Position numbers and translations under genes: made by a program. The notes under the pieces were generated by a model that saw nothing but the letters and a program-made list of their open reading frames with translations, had not been told where the DNA came from and searched no databases. A stretch of DNA of 27,864 nucleotides from a virus: IMG/VR virus record IMGVR_UViG_3300044819_000017, positions 1 through 27,864 of that record, one strand, 5' to 3'. Position 1 is the stretch's first letter; the number at the start of each line of letters is the position of its first letter. This document shows, piece by piece, positions 7,472 to 15,293 of the stretch.

Positions 7472-8614
7472 TTACAGCCCGTCGAAGTAGCCCAGGGTGT
7501 CGGGATACACGACCTCGACTACGCCCAGCTTCTGGTAGTAGGTCGTTTTCTGCCAGATGCTGTCGTACTGCAACGGCGTCCGGCCCATCTCGGTCATCGG
7601 GAAGCGCACCCGGTCCTTGTCGCGGGTATAGACCACCATGCGGTCGTGGCCATTCACCGTGCCGACCGTGCCGCCCGCGCCTGCGCCGATGCACCACTTC
7701 AGCGGCTCGATCTCGAGCTGCCCGCCGCCCTTGGTCGTGGTGACGTTGTTGTCGAGGATGTATTTCAGCACCGAGACGTTCCCGGCGAGGCTCACCTTCT
7801 GCGTGCTGATCTGGCCGAACTGCGTCGGCGGAATCAGGATGCGGGTGGGCAGCACCGCCCATGCACTGTTCTGCCATACGGTGGTCAGCGCCGCATTGAC
7901 GTCGGCCAAGATCTCGTCCGGCGTCTTGTTGGCCCACAGCGGCGAGCCCACCGCACCGGCGGGCAGGTTGGTCACCGACACCCCGGCGTTGTTCACCAGG
8001 CCGGTCACGTTCAGGGAGGTGTCCCCGATGTAGACCTGCTCGTCGATGTCCATCTGGTTTTTCAGCTTCAGGGCATCGAACTTCTGCTGGTCGATGGGGC
8101 GGCCCGTCTTGGCGGCGCTCTCGAGTTCGAGCAGCGTGAAGGCGATCTCGTTCATCCAGATCGTCAGCGGGTTGGTCAGCTTGGCGATGTCGATGCCGAC
8201 CGTCGCGACCTGGTCCGTTTTCTTGCCCGCCCAGGACTTGCCGTTCCCGATGCCGTTGCCTGCGCCCAAGCCACCCTGCGAAGCGAAGGTGCTCAGCGTG
8301 AAGCTGGAAACCTCGTCCGCAAGCGTAACGTCGGTGCGTAGATCGATGTCCCGTTGCCAGGACACCTGCACCAACGGCGCGTGCATGGTCGGGTCGAGGC
8401 GCTCGAGCTCCCCGATCAGGAACGCGCCGGTGCTATCTACCGTGCGCCCGTCGTGGGTCTGAAACGCGCCCGGCAGACGGCGACCGAGGTGGTTGCCTGC
8501 GCCGTCGTAGGTCATGGCACCGCCTGCGCGGTCGAAGGTCATCCCGGTGTCCCGGAAGGACCGGCGAACTCCCCGCACCAACGGGCGCTGTGCGAGCATT
8601 TGGTTGTGTTTCAT
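7472..8614 (-). CDS. Major capsid protein (DUF2184-like), 380 aa
   Basis: The protein carries patterns of the DUF2184 capsid family: FLIGELERLDPTMHAPL near residue 65, the TWxRDID-like VSWQRDIDLRTDV, VGIDIAKLTNPL, and LKLKNQMDIDEQVYIGD. The C-terminal part has YTRDKDRVRFPMTEMGRTPL and a closing VVEVVYPDTLGYFDG. The length is typical. GAGAGAGG lies upstream of the ATG at 8614. It follows the protease/scaffold and cement genes, as in related phages, and ends at a strong terminator, consistent with high expression. It would build the icosahedral head with an HK97-type fold. Confidence 0.92.
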   Translation of the reverse strand: MKHNQMLAQRPLVRGVRRSFRDTGMTFDRAGGAMTYDGAGNHLGRRLPGAFQTHDGRTVDSTGAFLIGELERLDPTMHAPLVQVSWQRDIDLRTDVTLADEVSSFTLSTFASQGGLGAGNGIGNGKSWAGKKTDQVATVGIDIAKLTNPLTIWMNEIAFTLLELESAAKTGRPIDQQKFDALKLKNQMDIDEQVYIGDTSLNVTGLVNNAGVSVTNLPAGAVGSPLWANKTPDEILADVNAALTTVWQNSAWAVLPTRILIPPTQFGQISTQKVSLAGNVSVLKYILDNNVTTTKGGGQLEIEPLKWCIGAGAGGTVGTVNGHDRMVVYTRDKDRVRFPMTEMGRTPLQYDSIWQKTTYYQKLGVVEVVYPDTLGYFDGL

Positions 8615-8672
8615 GGCTGTATGCCTCTCTCGTTGATGTGGGGTATGCGTTACCGTTGCGCGCCGTCGATGC

Positions 8673-9299
8673 TTAGACGTTCACGCAAATTTCGACGTTG
8701 CCCGCTGCGTCCGGCGGGCCGCCGAATTGGTAGCGAGGTCCGAGCTTGGTCGTATTGCCCGCGCTCGCCGCCGACGTGATCTGGCCTTGCACGTGCGCGC
8801 CTGCGGTGGCCGCGCACCAGACGAACACCGGGTCGCCCTTGGCAGGCGCGGCGTCACCGGCTGGCAGCACCGCCATGATGTAGCCCATGCGCAGAACATC
8901 GATCACGCCCGCTACCGGCGGCGTGCCGCTGCCGAAGTTCGAGGTCATGCCGCCCGCGTTTTGCTGCGCCGGGAAGGGACGCACCGTAAAGCCCCAGGGG
9001 TCGGAGGCGGTGACGTCGGACTGGTCGGCGACGCCATAGGGCCGGACGCCGACGTTGGCTGCACCCTGAAGGACCGGCTGCCCGTAAAACAGAGGCGGCG
9101 AAACGGCGTCGATCAGGTTGGCCTCGACGTTCAGCGGGTGGAAGCGCGAGGGGTCGCCCGCGATACCGGCGTTCATCCGGAAGGGGATGGACGTCTGGTT
9201 GTTATCGCGGAACCGCATCCGGCCACGCGGAGTGCGCGGGCGGTTGTCCCGCTTGCCGAACAGGGCACCGATCATGGCTGCCAAAATGGTCTTTTTCAT
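8673..9299 (-). CDS. Capsid cement/decoration-like structural protein, 208 aa
   Basis: It sits between the protease/scaffold gene and the major capsid gene, which is the place of the structural cement protein in DUF2213/DUF2184 phages. The N terminus MKKTILAAMIGALFGKRD is hydrophobic then basic, but the hydrophobic part is short and there is no clear cleavage site. The rest is beta- and Gly/Pro-rich, with VLRMGYIMAVLPAGDAAPAK and DPVFVWCAATAGAHVQGQ, a pattern seen in cement proteins (repeated P-x-K-G-x-x-V-x-V). AGGAG precedes the ATG. It probably coats or stabilises the head. Confidence 0.75.
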   Translation of the reverse strand: MKKTILAAMIGALFGKRDNRPRTPRGRMRFRDNNQTSIPFRMNAGIAGDPSRFHPLNVEANLIDAVSPPLFYGQPVLQGAANVGVRPYGVADQSDVTASDPWGFTVRPFPAQQNAGGMTSNFGSGTPPVAGVIDVLRMGYIMAVLPAGDAAPAKGDPVFVWCAATAGAHVQGQITSAASAGNTTKLGPRYQFGGPPDAAGNVEICVNV

Positions 9300-9339
9300 T
9301 GCGTTCTCCTTGCGTGGATGTGGGGTAGATGCGTCCGGG

Positions 9340-10776
9340 TTACGCGGCCTTGCGCTTCTTCCGCGCTTCCTCGTTCATCTTCTGGATGTCGGCGGTGGTA
9401 ACGCGGGCACCCTGCGTGCCACCGTCGTGCGCGGCAAGGCGACGCTCGCCCTGGTTCCCTTGGCGGTTCTGCTGCTTCTTCAGCGCGCCGACCGCGTTGA
9501 ACAGGGTGCGCACATCGGAAGCGCGCATGCCGTCGAGGACAAGCCGCTTGCCATGCACCAGCTCGATCAGGGCGCGGCCCTCGCCGGTGTTGTTGGCGAG
9601 TTCCAGGGCCGTGCGGCGCAAGCCGCAAATGGCGTCGTAGGTCTTTTTCGGCGCGGCGTTGCGCTCGTACTGCGGAATGCTGATGCCTGGCACCAGGATC
9701 TCGGCGACGGCACCGGCGCTCTGAAGCGAGTCGCCCAGGTACACGCTGTCGCGGGCCTTGCGCGCCTTGTCGCCGGTCCCCTGCGGGGCTTCCTCGGCCA
9801 GCGCGCCCTCGAGTTCCTCGGTCGCCTCGGCATCGGCTTCGCCGCTGTAGCCGACTTTCGCGGCAATGGCGTCGACGGTCTTGCCCAGTTTTTCCAGGGT
9901 GTCGCCGATCTTTTTGAAGCCGCCGGTAATTTCTTCGTCGGTCATCTTGACCGCGCCAATGGCCGAGCCTGCGTCATTGGGGTCGTCGCTGTTGCCGATG
10001 GTGCCGCCCTCGTCGTGATGCACGTGGACGTGGGTGTGCTCATCGCCACCCTCGCCCGCAGGCATCGCGGCCTCGGCGTCTTCCATTTCCTGCTCGGCGG
10101 CCTTGATCTCGGCCTCGTCCTTGGACTTGACCGCTTTGACCAGCCGGTCCTTGGCCTTCATGAGGCGGTCCATCCAGCTCGGACGTCCGTCGCGAGTACG
10201 CATACGCATGGCAGCATCTCCTGTTGATTGTTGCGAATGTTTTCGGTCGCCAATGGAGCAGCGCGGGCCACAACGACCGGCGTCGACCAGCGCGACATGG
10301 TTGCCAATGAGGTTCACCTGCTCGCCCTCACCGGGATGGATCTCGTTGTAGTCGGCGTCGTAACCGCAGGACACTTCCCGCTTGCCTGCCCGGACGTCCG
10401 CAATGGCATCGCGGTCAGTGATGATCATGTCCGCAATCAGGAGGTCCGCTTGCAGGCCGGTGCCCCGGCGCGGATTCATCACGGTGCCAACAGTCAGCGT
10501 GCGCCAATTGTCCGGGTTGACGTCCTCGTCCGGATGGTCGTTCACCACCGGCTTGCCGTGGTAGCTGCTGACGTGCTCGGGCTTGAAAACCTCGGCCTCG
10601 TCGCGGGCCACCTTGACGATGCCCTTGGCATCGCCAGGCAGCCCGATCTCGGTCGTGTGGTACTCCTGCATCCCGATCCGCGCAATCGGCACGTCCGAAA
10701 TGACAAGGAAACCCTCAGGCGTGAGCGCCTGCTTGTCGCCTAGCTTTTCGGTTACGTGGAAACGCGAACGGGACAT
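9340..10776 (-). CDS. Head maturation protease/scaffold fusion (DUF2213-like), 478 aa
   Basis: Residues 1-170 form a DUF2213-like protease domain: LTPEGFLVISDVPIARIGMQ, VSSYHGKPVVNDHP, REVSCGYDADYNEIHPGEG and NLIGNHVALVDAGRCG. H of the NDHP and S of VSCGY motifs are likely catalytic. Residues about 200-330 are acidic, helical, scaffold-like. In that part is EHTHVHVHHDEGG, an internal alternating-His stretch like the N-terminal tags of four other genes. The C-terminal half has SAGAVAEILVPGISIPQYER and ends in a basic tail. It would cleave scaffold and capsid N termini during head assembly. The start ATG at 10776 has only a weak ribosome binding site. Confidence 0.85.
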   Translation of the reverse strand: MSRSRFHVTEKLGDKQALTPEGFLVISDVPIARIGMQEYHTTEIGLPGDAKGIVKVARDEAEVFKPEHVSSYHGKPVVNDHPDEDVNPDNWRTLTVGTVMNPRRGTGLQADLLIADMIITDRDAIADVRAGKREVSCGYDADYNEIHPGEGEQVNLIGNHVALVDAGRCGPRCSIGDRKHSQQSTGDAAMRMRTRDGRPSWMDRLMKAKDRLVKAVKSKDEAEIKAAEQEMEDAEAAMPAGEGGDEHTHVHVHHDEGGTIGNSDDPNDAGSAIGAVKMTDEEITGGFKKIGDTLEKLGKTVDAIAAKVGYSGEADAEATEELEGALAEEAPQGTGDKARKARDSVYLGDSLQSAGAVAEILVPGISIPQYERNAAPKKTYDAICGLRRTALELANNTGEGRALIELVHGKRLVLDGMRASDVRTLFNAVGALKKQQNRQGNQGERRLAAHDGGTQGARVTTADIQKMNEEARKKRKAA

Positions 10777-10788
10777 GGCGGATGCTCG

Positions 10789-11271
10789 TTACTGTACGGA
10801 GCAGCCGACGGTGCCGGTAACGGTCGGCGTCGAGCTGCCACCCACCGTGATCGATACGCGCCACTTGGCGGCAATGGGGATGCCCGCGCCGACGTTGGCC
10901 GTGGTCGCAACACCGGCACCGGCGGAAATTGCCGAGGCAGTCAAGCCAGTGGTCACCGCCGAGTTGGTGATCAGGTCGTAGTAAAGGCCGCTGACCGCGT
11001 CCTTGTTTTGGATCTTGAAGGTAGTCGACGGCGACCCGGTGAAGGTCGACTGCGCGAACGCGCATACCACCCGGCTCACGTTGAAGCCCACCTGATCCGA
11101 GCTGGTGACCGTGCCCGCACCCTGCGCGGTCATGACCTTCAGCGCGCCGAGGTCCCGCGTTACCGGGCCATAAACGGTGACCGCCTGCGGGACACCTTGG
11201 GCGAATACGACTGCGGGGACTGCGAAAGCCGCTGCAAGCAGCAGGCTGGCGACGCGGCGGGCAAAGTTCAT
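10789..11271 (-). CDS. Exported beta-rich protein with signal peptide, 160 aa
   Basis: I choose the ATG at 11271, preceded by GGAGG at good spacing, rather than a start 72 bases upstream. The protein begins MNFARRVASLLLAAAFAVPA, with a likely cleavage after VVFA. The mature part is beta-rich and small-residue-rich, with GLYYDLITNSAVTTG and AAKWRVSITVGGSSTP, ending in VTGTVGCSVQ. It resembles the 143-aa exported protein at 20064-20495 in its YYDL-x and WRV-x-x patterns. It lies between the minor head and protease genes. A virion decoration protein would not need a signal peptide, so export to the periplasm or surface seems more likely. No family recognised. Confidence 0.75.
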   Translation of the reverse strand: MNFARRVASLLLAAAFAVPAVVFAQGVPQAVTVYGPVTRDLGALKVMTAQGAGTVTSSDQVGFNVSRVVCAFAQSTFTGSPSTTFKIQNKDAVSGLYYDLITNSAVTTGLTASAISAGAGVATTANVGAGIPIAAKWRVSITVGGSSTPTVTGTVGCSVQ

Positions 11272-11360
11272 TGTGGTGCCTCCGAGATTGATTTTGGGTT
11301 TCATTTGCAGCCCAAAGGATACGGAGACCAGCCACGGAAACAATCAGGTGTTAGCGATTC

Positions 11361-12152
11361 TTACACCCGGTCAGGAAGGACAGGCTCCGGGAAGCACCGA
11401 CAATTGTATATAGCGCCAGGGTGCGAACGCTCACCGTTCTCACCCGCAATCGGCGGCGCATCCCACCGGTGAAACGTGCCCTCGAGCTTTTTGTGCTCAA
11501 GACGTACGTCGGCGTCCATTGCGGTACGCCAGATGTATCCCTCGCTGCCTATGTGCAGCGCACGTGCCTGCGTCAAGGCAGAGGTGGTGCGTCCTGTTTC
11601 GGTGCGGGCGATGAGCATTGCGTGCGATTCGGATACCTGCCCCGACCGCATGATCTCTTTCGCCACTTCCTTTGCGCGGGTGCCGTCTACCAGCGCTTCG
11701 GTGGTGAGCTTGTGTACGCGGCGGCCTGCGACCGTCGGGATGCTGGTAATAAGCACCACCTGCTCATCCAACAACGCCTTCATGACCGAGCCCGTCGGCG
11801 CGGTCGCGATCTCCTGCCGCAGCAGGCGGCCCATCTCTTTCCCGACCTCACCCCAGGCGTTTGCGTCCCGCTTTGCTACCTCTGCCGCCATGCTTTCAGC
11901 AGTCGCCCGTGCCCAGGGTTTCAGCAGGTCCGCGTATTTGTCTAGCGCCGCCTGGATGGGGCGCGGGTCTTTGACGACCCCCTTGGGTGCCATGCCCCGG
12001 ACGATGACGCCCACCTGCTTGGCGACCTGCCGCAGCTTGCGTCCGTATGCGATCTCGGCCTTGCGTGCCCGGTGGAAGCGACGGCGGGCGGCCTGTCGCT
12101 GCTGCTGCTGCGTGGGGACGGGCCTAGCGCGAGGCGTGGGCTTTACTGCCAC
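11361..12152 (-). CDS. Minor head protein, Mu F-like (SPP1 gp7-like), 263 aa
   Basis: The C-terminal half is a clear Phage_Mu_F domain: LIARTETGRTTSALTQARAL, GYIWRTAMDADVRLEHKKLE, FHRWDAPPIAGENG and HPGAIYNCRCFPEPVL. The R-T-E-x-x-R, D-x-R-x-x-H-x-x-L and H-P-x-x-x-x-N-C-R-C motifs are diagnostic. The N-terminal 100 residues are basic and helical. The start is GTG at 12152, directly after the upstream TAA, with GAAGGG before it. It follows the portal gene after one small gene. It is a minor capsid protein with a role in head assembly or DNA ejection. Confidence 0.9.
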   Translation of the reverse strand: MAVKPTPRARPVPTQQQQRQAARRRFHRARKAEIAYGRKLRQVAKQVGVIVRGMAPKGVVKDPRPIQAALDKYADLLKPWARATAESMAAEVAKRDANAWGEVGKEMGRLLRQEIATAPTGSVMKALLDEQVVLITSIPTVAGRRVHKLTTEALVDGTRAKEVAKEIMRSGQVSESHAMLIARTETGRTTSALTQARALHIGSEGYIWRTAMDADVRLEHKKLEGTFHRWDAPPIAGENGERSHPGAIYNCRCFPEPVLPDRV

Positions 12153-12542
12153 TTACTTGCCCTTCTGCGCGGCTGCCATTTCCTTGTGAAGCTTTTTGAG
12201 GTCCTCGCGCATGGAGTCCGGCACCGTGCGGCCCTGGTCCTCGAGCGCCTCCATCTTCCTGACGAGCGCATCCCGCTTGGCGAGGAGCTCGTTGTAGCTG
12301 GCGTCGCCGGTGCTTGGCCGCAGCCATGCAAGGAACTCGATGAAGCCGTCGGACTCCTCGAGTTTTTTCGCACCCGCTTCCAAGGCGGCAGCGGTCGGGA
12401 AAAATTTCTCCTTAACTTGCATCGACCCGGCCCGGCCCACTGCGACGCGGTAGCGCACGCCATACTCACTGCTGCCGTCTCGCATCGCCACAGTCTTACC
12501 CGCCCGGATTGCCGGAACGTGGATATGGATATGTTGTGCCAT
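12153..12542 (-). CDS. HxHxH-tagged protein next to portal, 129 aa
   Basis: Starts 3 nt after the portal stop with AAGGAG upstream. It begins MAQHIHIHVPAIRAGK, the fourth and most divergent copy of the alternating-His N terminus. The rest has a small beta-rich part (YGVRYRVAVGRAGSMQVKEK) followed by helices with FIEFLAWLRPSTGDA and a Lys-rich C terminus. It contains no signal peptide. The body does not resemble the other tagged proteins clearly. It lies between portal and minor head genes, so a capsid-associated role is likely but not proven. Confidence 0.75.
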   Translation of the reverse strand: MAQHIHIHVPAIRAGKTVAMRDGSSEYGVRYRVAVGRAGSMQVKEKFFPTAAALEAGAKKLEESDGFIEFLAWLRPSTGDASYNELLAKRDALVRKMEALEDQGRTVPDSMREDLKKLHKEMAAAQKGK

Positions 12543-12545
12543 TGG

Positions 12546-14090
12546 TCACTCCTTGTCGGGCTTGTCCCGTTTCTTGAGCGGGGCTTTTTCCCCGCCAGGT
12601 GCGATGCCCTCTTTGGCCTCGCCTGCCGCTGTGCCGAGCGCCTCGCCGCCCACAGCGCCCATTGCGTTTTCGCCAGCAGGCGGCAGCGACTCCTCGGCAT
12701 CATCGATCTCATCATTGGTAATGCTGCTGAACCGTCCCGTGATGCGGGACAGCTTCTTCAGTTCCTTCATGGCGGTCTGCTGCGAGATCAACCCGGACTC
12801 TTCCGCCGCGCCGATGGTACGTCCATCGCGCTCAGCGATCTCGGACTGCTCCACTTCCGTCAATTGCCACAGCGACCGGAATTCGGTTTTGAATCCGTCC
12901 GGCAATGCGATACCCTCGCTGCGGGCCACAGTACGATAAATGAGGGTTACGCCCGGCCCTAGCTCGGCCTTTTGGTCCTTTTTGACACCGTCATAGTACG
13001 TGCGCAGGTCCGAGTCGCCGGTGCTGTTCAAGCCCGCCGGGGACTGCCCTAGCAGGCGCACAAGGGGTATTTGCAGCGCCCCGGCAATCTGCTGACCGAA
13101 CTGAAGCAGCATGTCGGACAGGCCGCTAAAGGTCGTGTTCTGCATGGCCTCCATTTCATCCTCGCCGTCCAGGAGCGTGATGCCCTCCTGCCCGGCCATG
13201 CGCCGCATCATGTCGACCTGCTTGACGAGGCCTTGGTATGCCTTGCCGCCCTGACCGATGATCTGGCGCAGCCCTTTGATCTTGTACGTGCGCAGCCATG
13301 CCTTATAGACGAGCTGCGCCGCGCCGGTGCTCGTGCTGTCATACGCGATCATCCGGTCATACAGGCGCTCGAGGACGCTGATGCCCCACAGGTTTTCGAG
13401 CAACCGTTGCTGGTACGGCAGGTTGATACCGACAAGCCGGATGCAGCGGCTGTGGTGTATTTTGATGTTTGGCATCGCCGGGCCGCCTGCATTGATGCGG
13501 TAGAACTTCGGCAGCCCCAGGTCCGGCCCCGGTTCGATGACGAGGTTATCCAAGGACGGATCGACCATCCACCGGTCAAGGACAAGCAGCCCCTTGAAGT
13601 CGCCCTTGCCCACCGCCTCCAAGCGGAAGGGCGTCGAGTAGTCGTGCCCGTCGATCATCATGACCGCCAGCGAACCACCATACAGCCGCGACCACTGAAT
13701 CGTTTCCTTGAGGGACTTCCAAATGCGCAGGGTAGTGACAGCCTCCTCAATTTGTTCCGCATGCTCGGGCGTGATCTCGCCTAGCAGGTTGACACCCTCA
13801 CGCGTCATGTCCTCGGCCTTGACGTCGACCGCGATGCCGCCTAGCCAGCTTCCCCGGTGTATCCACTCGAGTAATATCCGAATGCGGCTGATTGGGTTGA
13901 AGCCATAGGTCGATGTCGTCATGGCGTTGTCCGCGCCAATGCCAAGCATCTGCTGGAAATTTACGAACGAGTCCTCAGTCTTTTTGAGGCGCGCTGCGTC
14001 CTGGGCCTTGCGCAGCTTGCGGTCGACGGCGAGCGCGGTGCGGGCTGCGCCTGCGACGCTGACGTTCCGCTTGACGAGAGGCTTGGTCAT
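12546..14090 (-). CDS. Portal protein (DUF1073-like), 514 aa
   Basis: The ATG overlaps the upstream TGA as ATGA. Family patterns are visible: RGSWLGGIAVDVKAEDMTRE at about 80-100, WSRLYGGSLAVMMIDG at about 145, VLDRWMVDP, FYRINAGG, HHSRCIRLVGINLPYQQR, WGISVLERLYDRMIAYD and IPLVRLLGQSPAGLNSTGDS, with TYYDGVKKDQ after it. These are characteristic of DUF1073 portals. The C terminus is acidic with a Gly/Ala-rich, then Lys-rich tail (LKKRDKPDKE). The portal dodecamer is the DNA entry/exit ring of the head and binds terminase. The gene is intact. Confidence 0.92.
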   Translation of the reverse strand: MTKPLVKRNVSVAGAARTALAVDRKLRKAQDAARLKKTEDSFVNFQQMLGIGADNAMTTSTYGFNPISRIRILLEWIHRGSWLGGIAVDVKAEDMTREGVNLLGEITPEHAEQIEEAVTTLRIWKSLKETIQWSRLYGGSLAVMMIDGHDYSTPFRLEAVGKGDFKGLLVLDRWMVDPSLDNLVIEPGPDLGLPKFYRINAGGPAMPNIKIHHSRCIRLVGINLPYQQRLLENLWGISVLERLYDRMIAYDSTSTGAAQLVYKAWLRTYKIKGLRQIIGQGGKAYQGLVKQVDMMRRMAGQEGITLLDGEDEMEAMQNTTFSGLSDMLLQFGQQIAGALQIPLVRLLGQSPAGLNSTGDSDLRTYYDGVKKDQKAELGPGVTLIYRTVARSEGIALPDGFKTEFRSLWQLTEVEQSEIAERDGRTIGAAEESGLISQQTAMKELKKLSRITGRFSSITNDEIDDAEESLPPAGENAMGAVGGEALGTAAGEAKEGIAPGGEKAPLKKRDKPDKE

Positions 14091-14425
14091 TGGCGTGGCA
14101 GCAGGACGACGGACGGCGGCAGCAGCGGGACAAGCTGCGGCATGACAGCGGCCTTTAGCTGCCGGGCGTGCCTGTTATAAGGATTCAGGGCCACAGACCA
14201 TTCGAGTCGTGTGATCACGTCATTAACCTTCGTCGATGTACCGTCGCCGGACATCTTGGAGATCAGAAAATCTGCCGCCACGCTTGCTATCGCGAACCAC
14301 AGTGCTACCGCGAACCAAAGAGCCAGCGCACAGCGCCGCAGCCATAGCCGTGACAGGCATGTGAAGTGGGAAGGCAAGTAGTGCGATGGATAAAATAGTG
14401 ACCAGGACCAGTCCCTCAGTTTCAT
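14087..14425 (-). CDS. Small membrane protein overlapping the Wzy/WaaL-like gene, 112 aa
   Basis: I place the start at 14425 because GGGGAG lies about 8 nt upstream; this makes the gene overlap the upstream Wzy/WaaL-like gene by 203 nt in another frame. A start at the ATG at 14254 (55 aa) would reduce the overlap but lose the transmembrane segment CALALWFAVALWFAIASVAA. After that segment come DGTSTKVNDVITRLEWSVAL and NPYNRHARQLKAAV, which resemble the TPR-like tails found after O-antigen polymerases. It stops inside the portal start. It may work with the Wzy/WaaL-like protein. Reality good, start uncertain. Confidence 0.55.
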   Translation of the reverse strand: MKLRDWSWSLFYPSHYLPSHFTCLSRLWLRRCALALWFAVALWFAIASVAADFLISKMSGDGTSTKVNDVITRLEWSVALNPYNRHARQLKAAVMPQLVPLLPPSVVLLPRQ

Positions 14426-15293
14426 AAAAGCGCTCCCCGTCGTACATTGAACAAAACGAGGCAAGGAGGACGACCGCAGGGATCGCCGCAAGGATGCCCA
14501 GCTCGTAGACGTATTGTACCAATTCCGAGTGCGCGAACTCGGCAAAGGGAAAGTTTATCGGGAAGGAGCCGAGCCCGTTGCCTAATAACTGCATCCCCAT
14601 GATTGCGCTCTGCCAAAAGTCGAGGCGCACCTGTCCGGATGGAAACGTAAGCAGCGCCCAGGTGCCGCCGACCACGACCGCCCACGCGATTGCACCTGCG
14701 GTCTTGGGATATATGCGCCCGAGCCAGAATGCGAACGTGAGGACCAACGCACCGAATACCGCCTTGGACTGACCTACGCCCACGGCAAAGGCGGCAGGTG
14801 CAGCGAGCCACCACATGCGGGTGGATATCATCGCGACAAGGGCCACAGCCCCGGCTTCGGCGAGCAGGTTCTTGTTGATAAACAAGCCTGCCGGTGGGAC
14901 CGCCTGCGGGATGAAGTTCCACCCGACCACCTGCGCAGCAGCGACAGCGGCAGACACAGCAATGCCCGCGCCCAGGCCTACCCATGCAGGTGTCAGGTCT
15001 TCTTCTACGGTGCCAAGCAGGAAGACGCCGAACAGGATTGCGAGGTGGATCAATTCTTCGCCGCCGGTCAGTCTGTCCGGCGTCCAATAGATCGTGACCC
15101 CGGCGGCGGACAGTGCGAGCGCCCCGGCAAGAAATGGCAGCAGGGGTGGCGACCGGTCGAACAGGATGAAATACACCGGCACGGCCAGGGCCATGATCGC
15201 CCACCGTCCGGTGAACTGCGCGTCTAAGCCGCCATAGAAAAAAGCGACCGCGACGAGGAAGGTAAATCCGGACAGGTATGAGGCGCGCATCAT
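14223..15293 (-). CDS. O-antigen ligase/polymerase-like membrane protein (WaaL/Wzy type), 356 aa
   Basis: The start at ATG 15293 shares one base with the stop of the previous gene; a longer frame from 15407 is rejected. The protein is almost entirely hydrophobic, with about ten predicted membrane segments. Near residue 235-290 is the Wzy_C pattern: RLDFWQSAIMGMQLLGNGLG then FAEFAHSELVQYVYELGILA, with the conserved Arg, His, Glu and E-x-G. This large periplasmic loop is typical of O-antigen ligases and polymerases. In a phage such a protein could change the surface polysaccharide of the host and so block superinfection. Its place inside the late operon is unusual. Confidence 0.8.
   Translation of the reverse strand: MMRASYLSGFTFLVAVAFFYGGLDAQFTGRWAIMALAVPVYFILFDRSPPLLPFLAGALALSAAGVTIYWTPDRLTGGEELIHLAILFGVFLLGTVEEDLTPAWVGLGAGIAVSAAVAAAQVVGWNFIPQAVPPAGLFINKNLLAEAGAVALVAMISTRMWWLAAPAAFAVGVGQSKAVFGALVLTFAFWLGRIYPKTAGAIAWAVVVGGTWALLTFPSGQVRLDFWQSAIMGMQLLGNGLGSFPINFPFAEFAHSELVQYVYELGILAAIPAVVLLASFCSMYDGERFYETEGLVLVTILSIALLAFPLHMPVTAMAAALCAGSLVRGSTVVRDSKRGGRFSDLQDVRRRYIDEG

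Noticed and set aside
8673-9299. Signal peptide on the cement-like protein (MKKTILAAMIGALFGKRD)
   Set aside because: The hydrophobic part is short and followed by basic residues without a cleavage site, unlike the five exported proteins; position fits a capsid protein.
9118-10227. A 369-codon open frame on the plus strand across the protease/scaffold gene
   Set aside because: Antisense shadow of a well-supported gene; repetitive Val/Gly/Leu content without domain signals.
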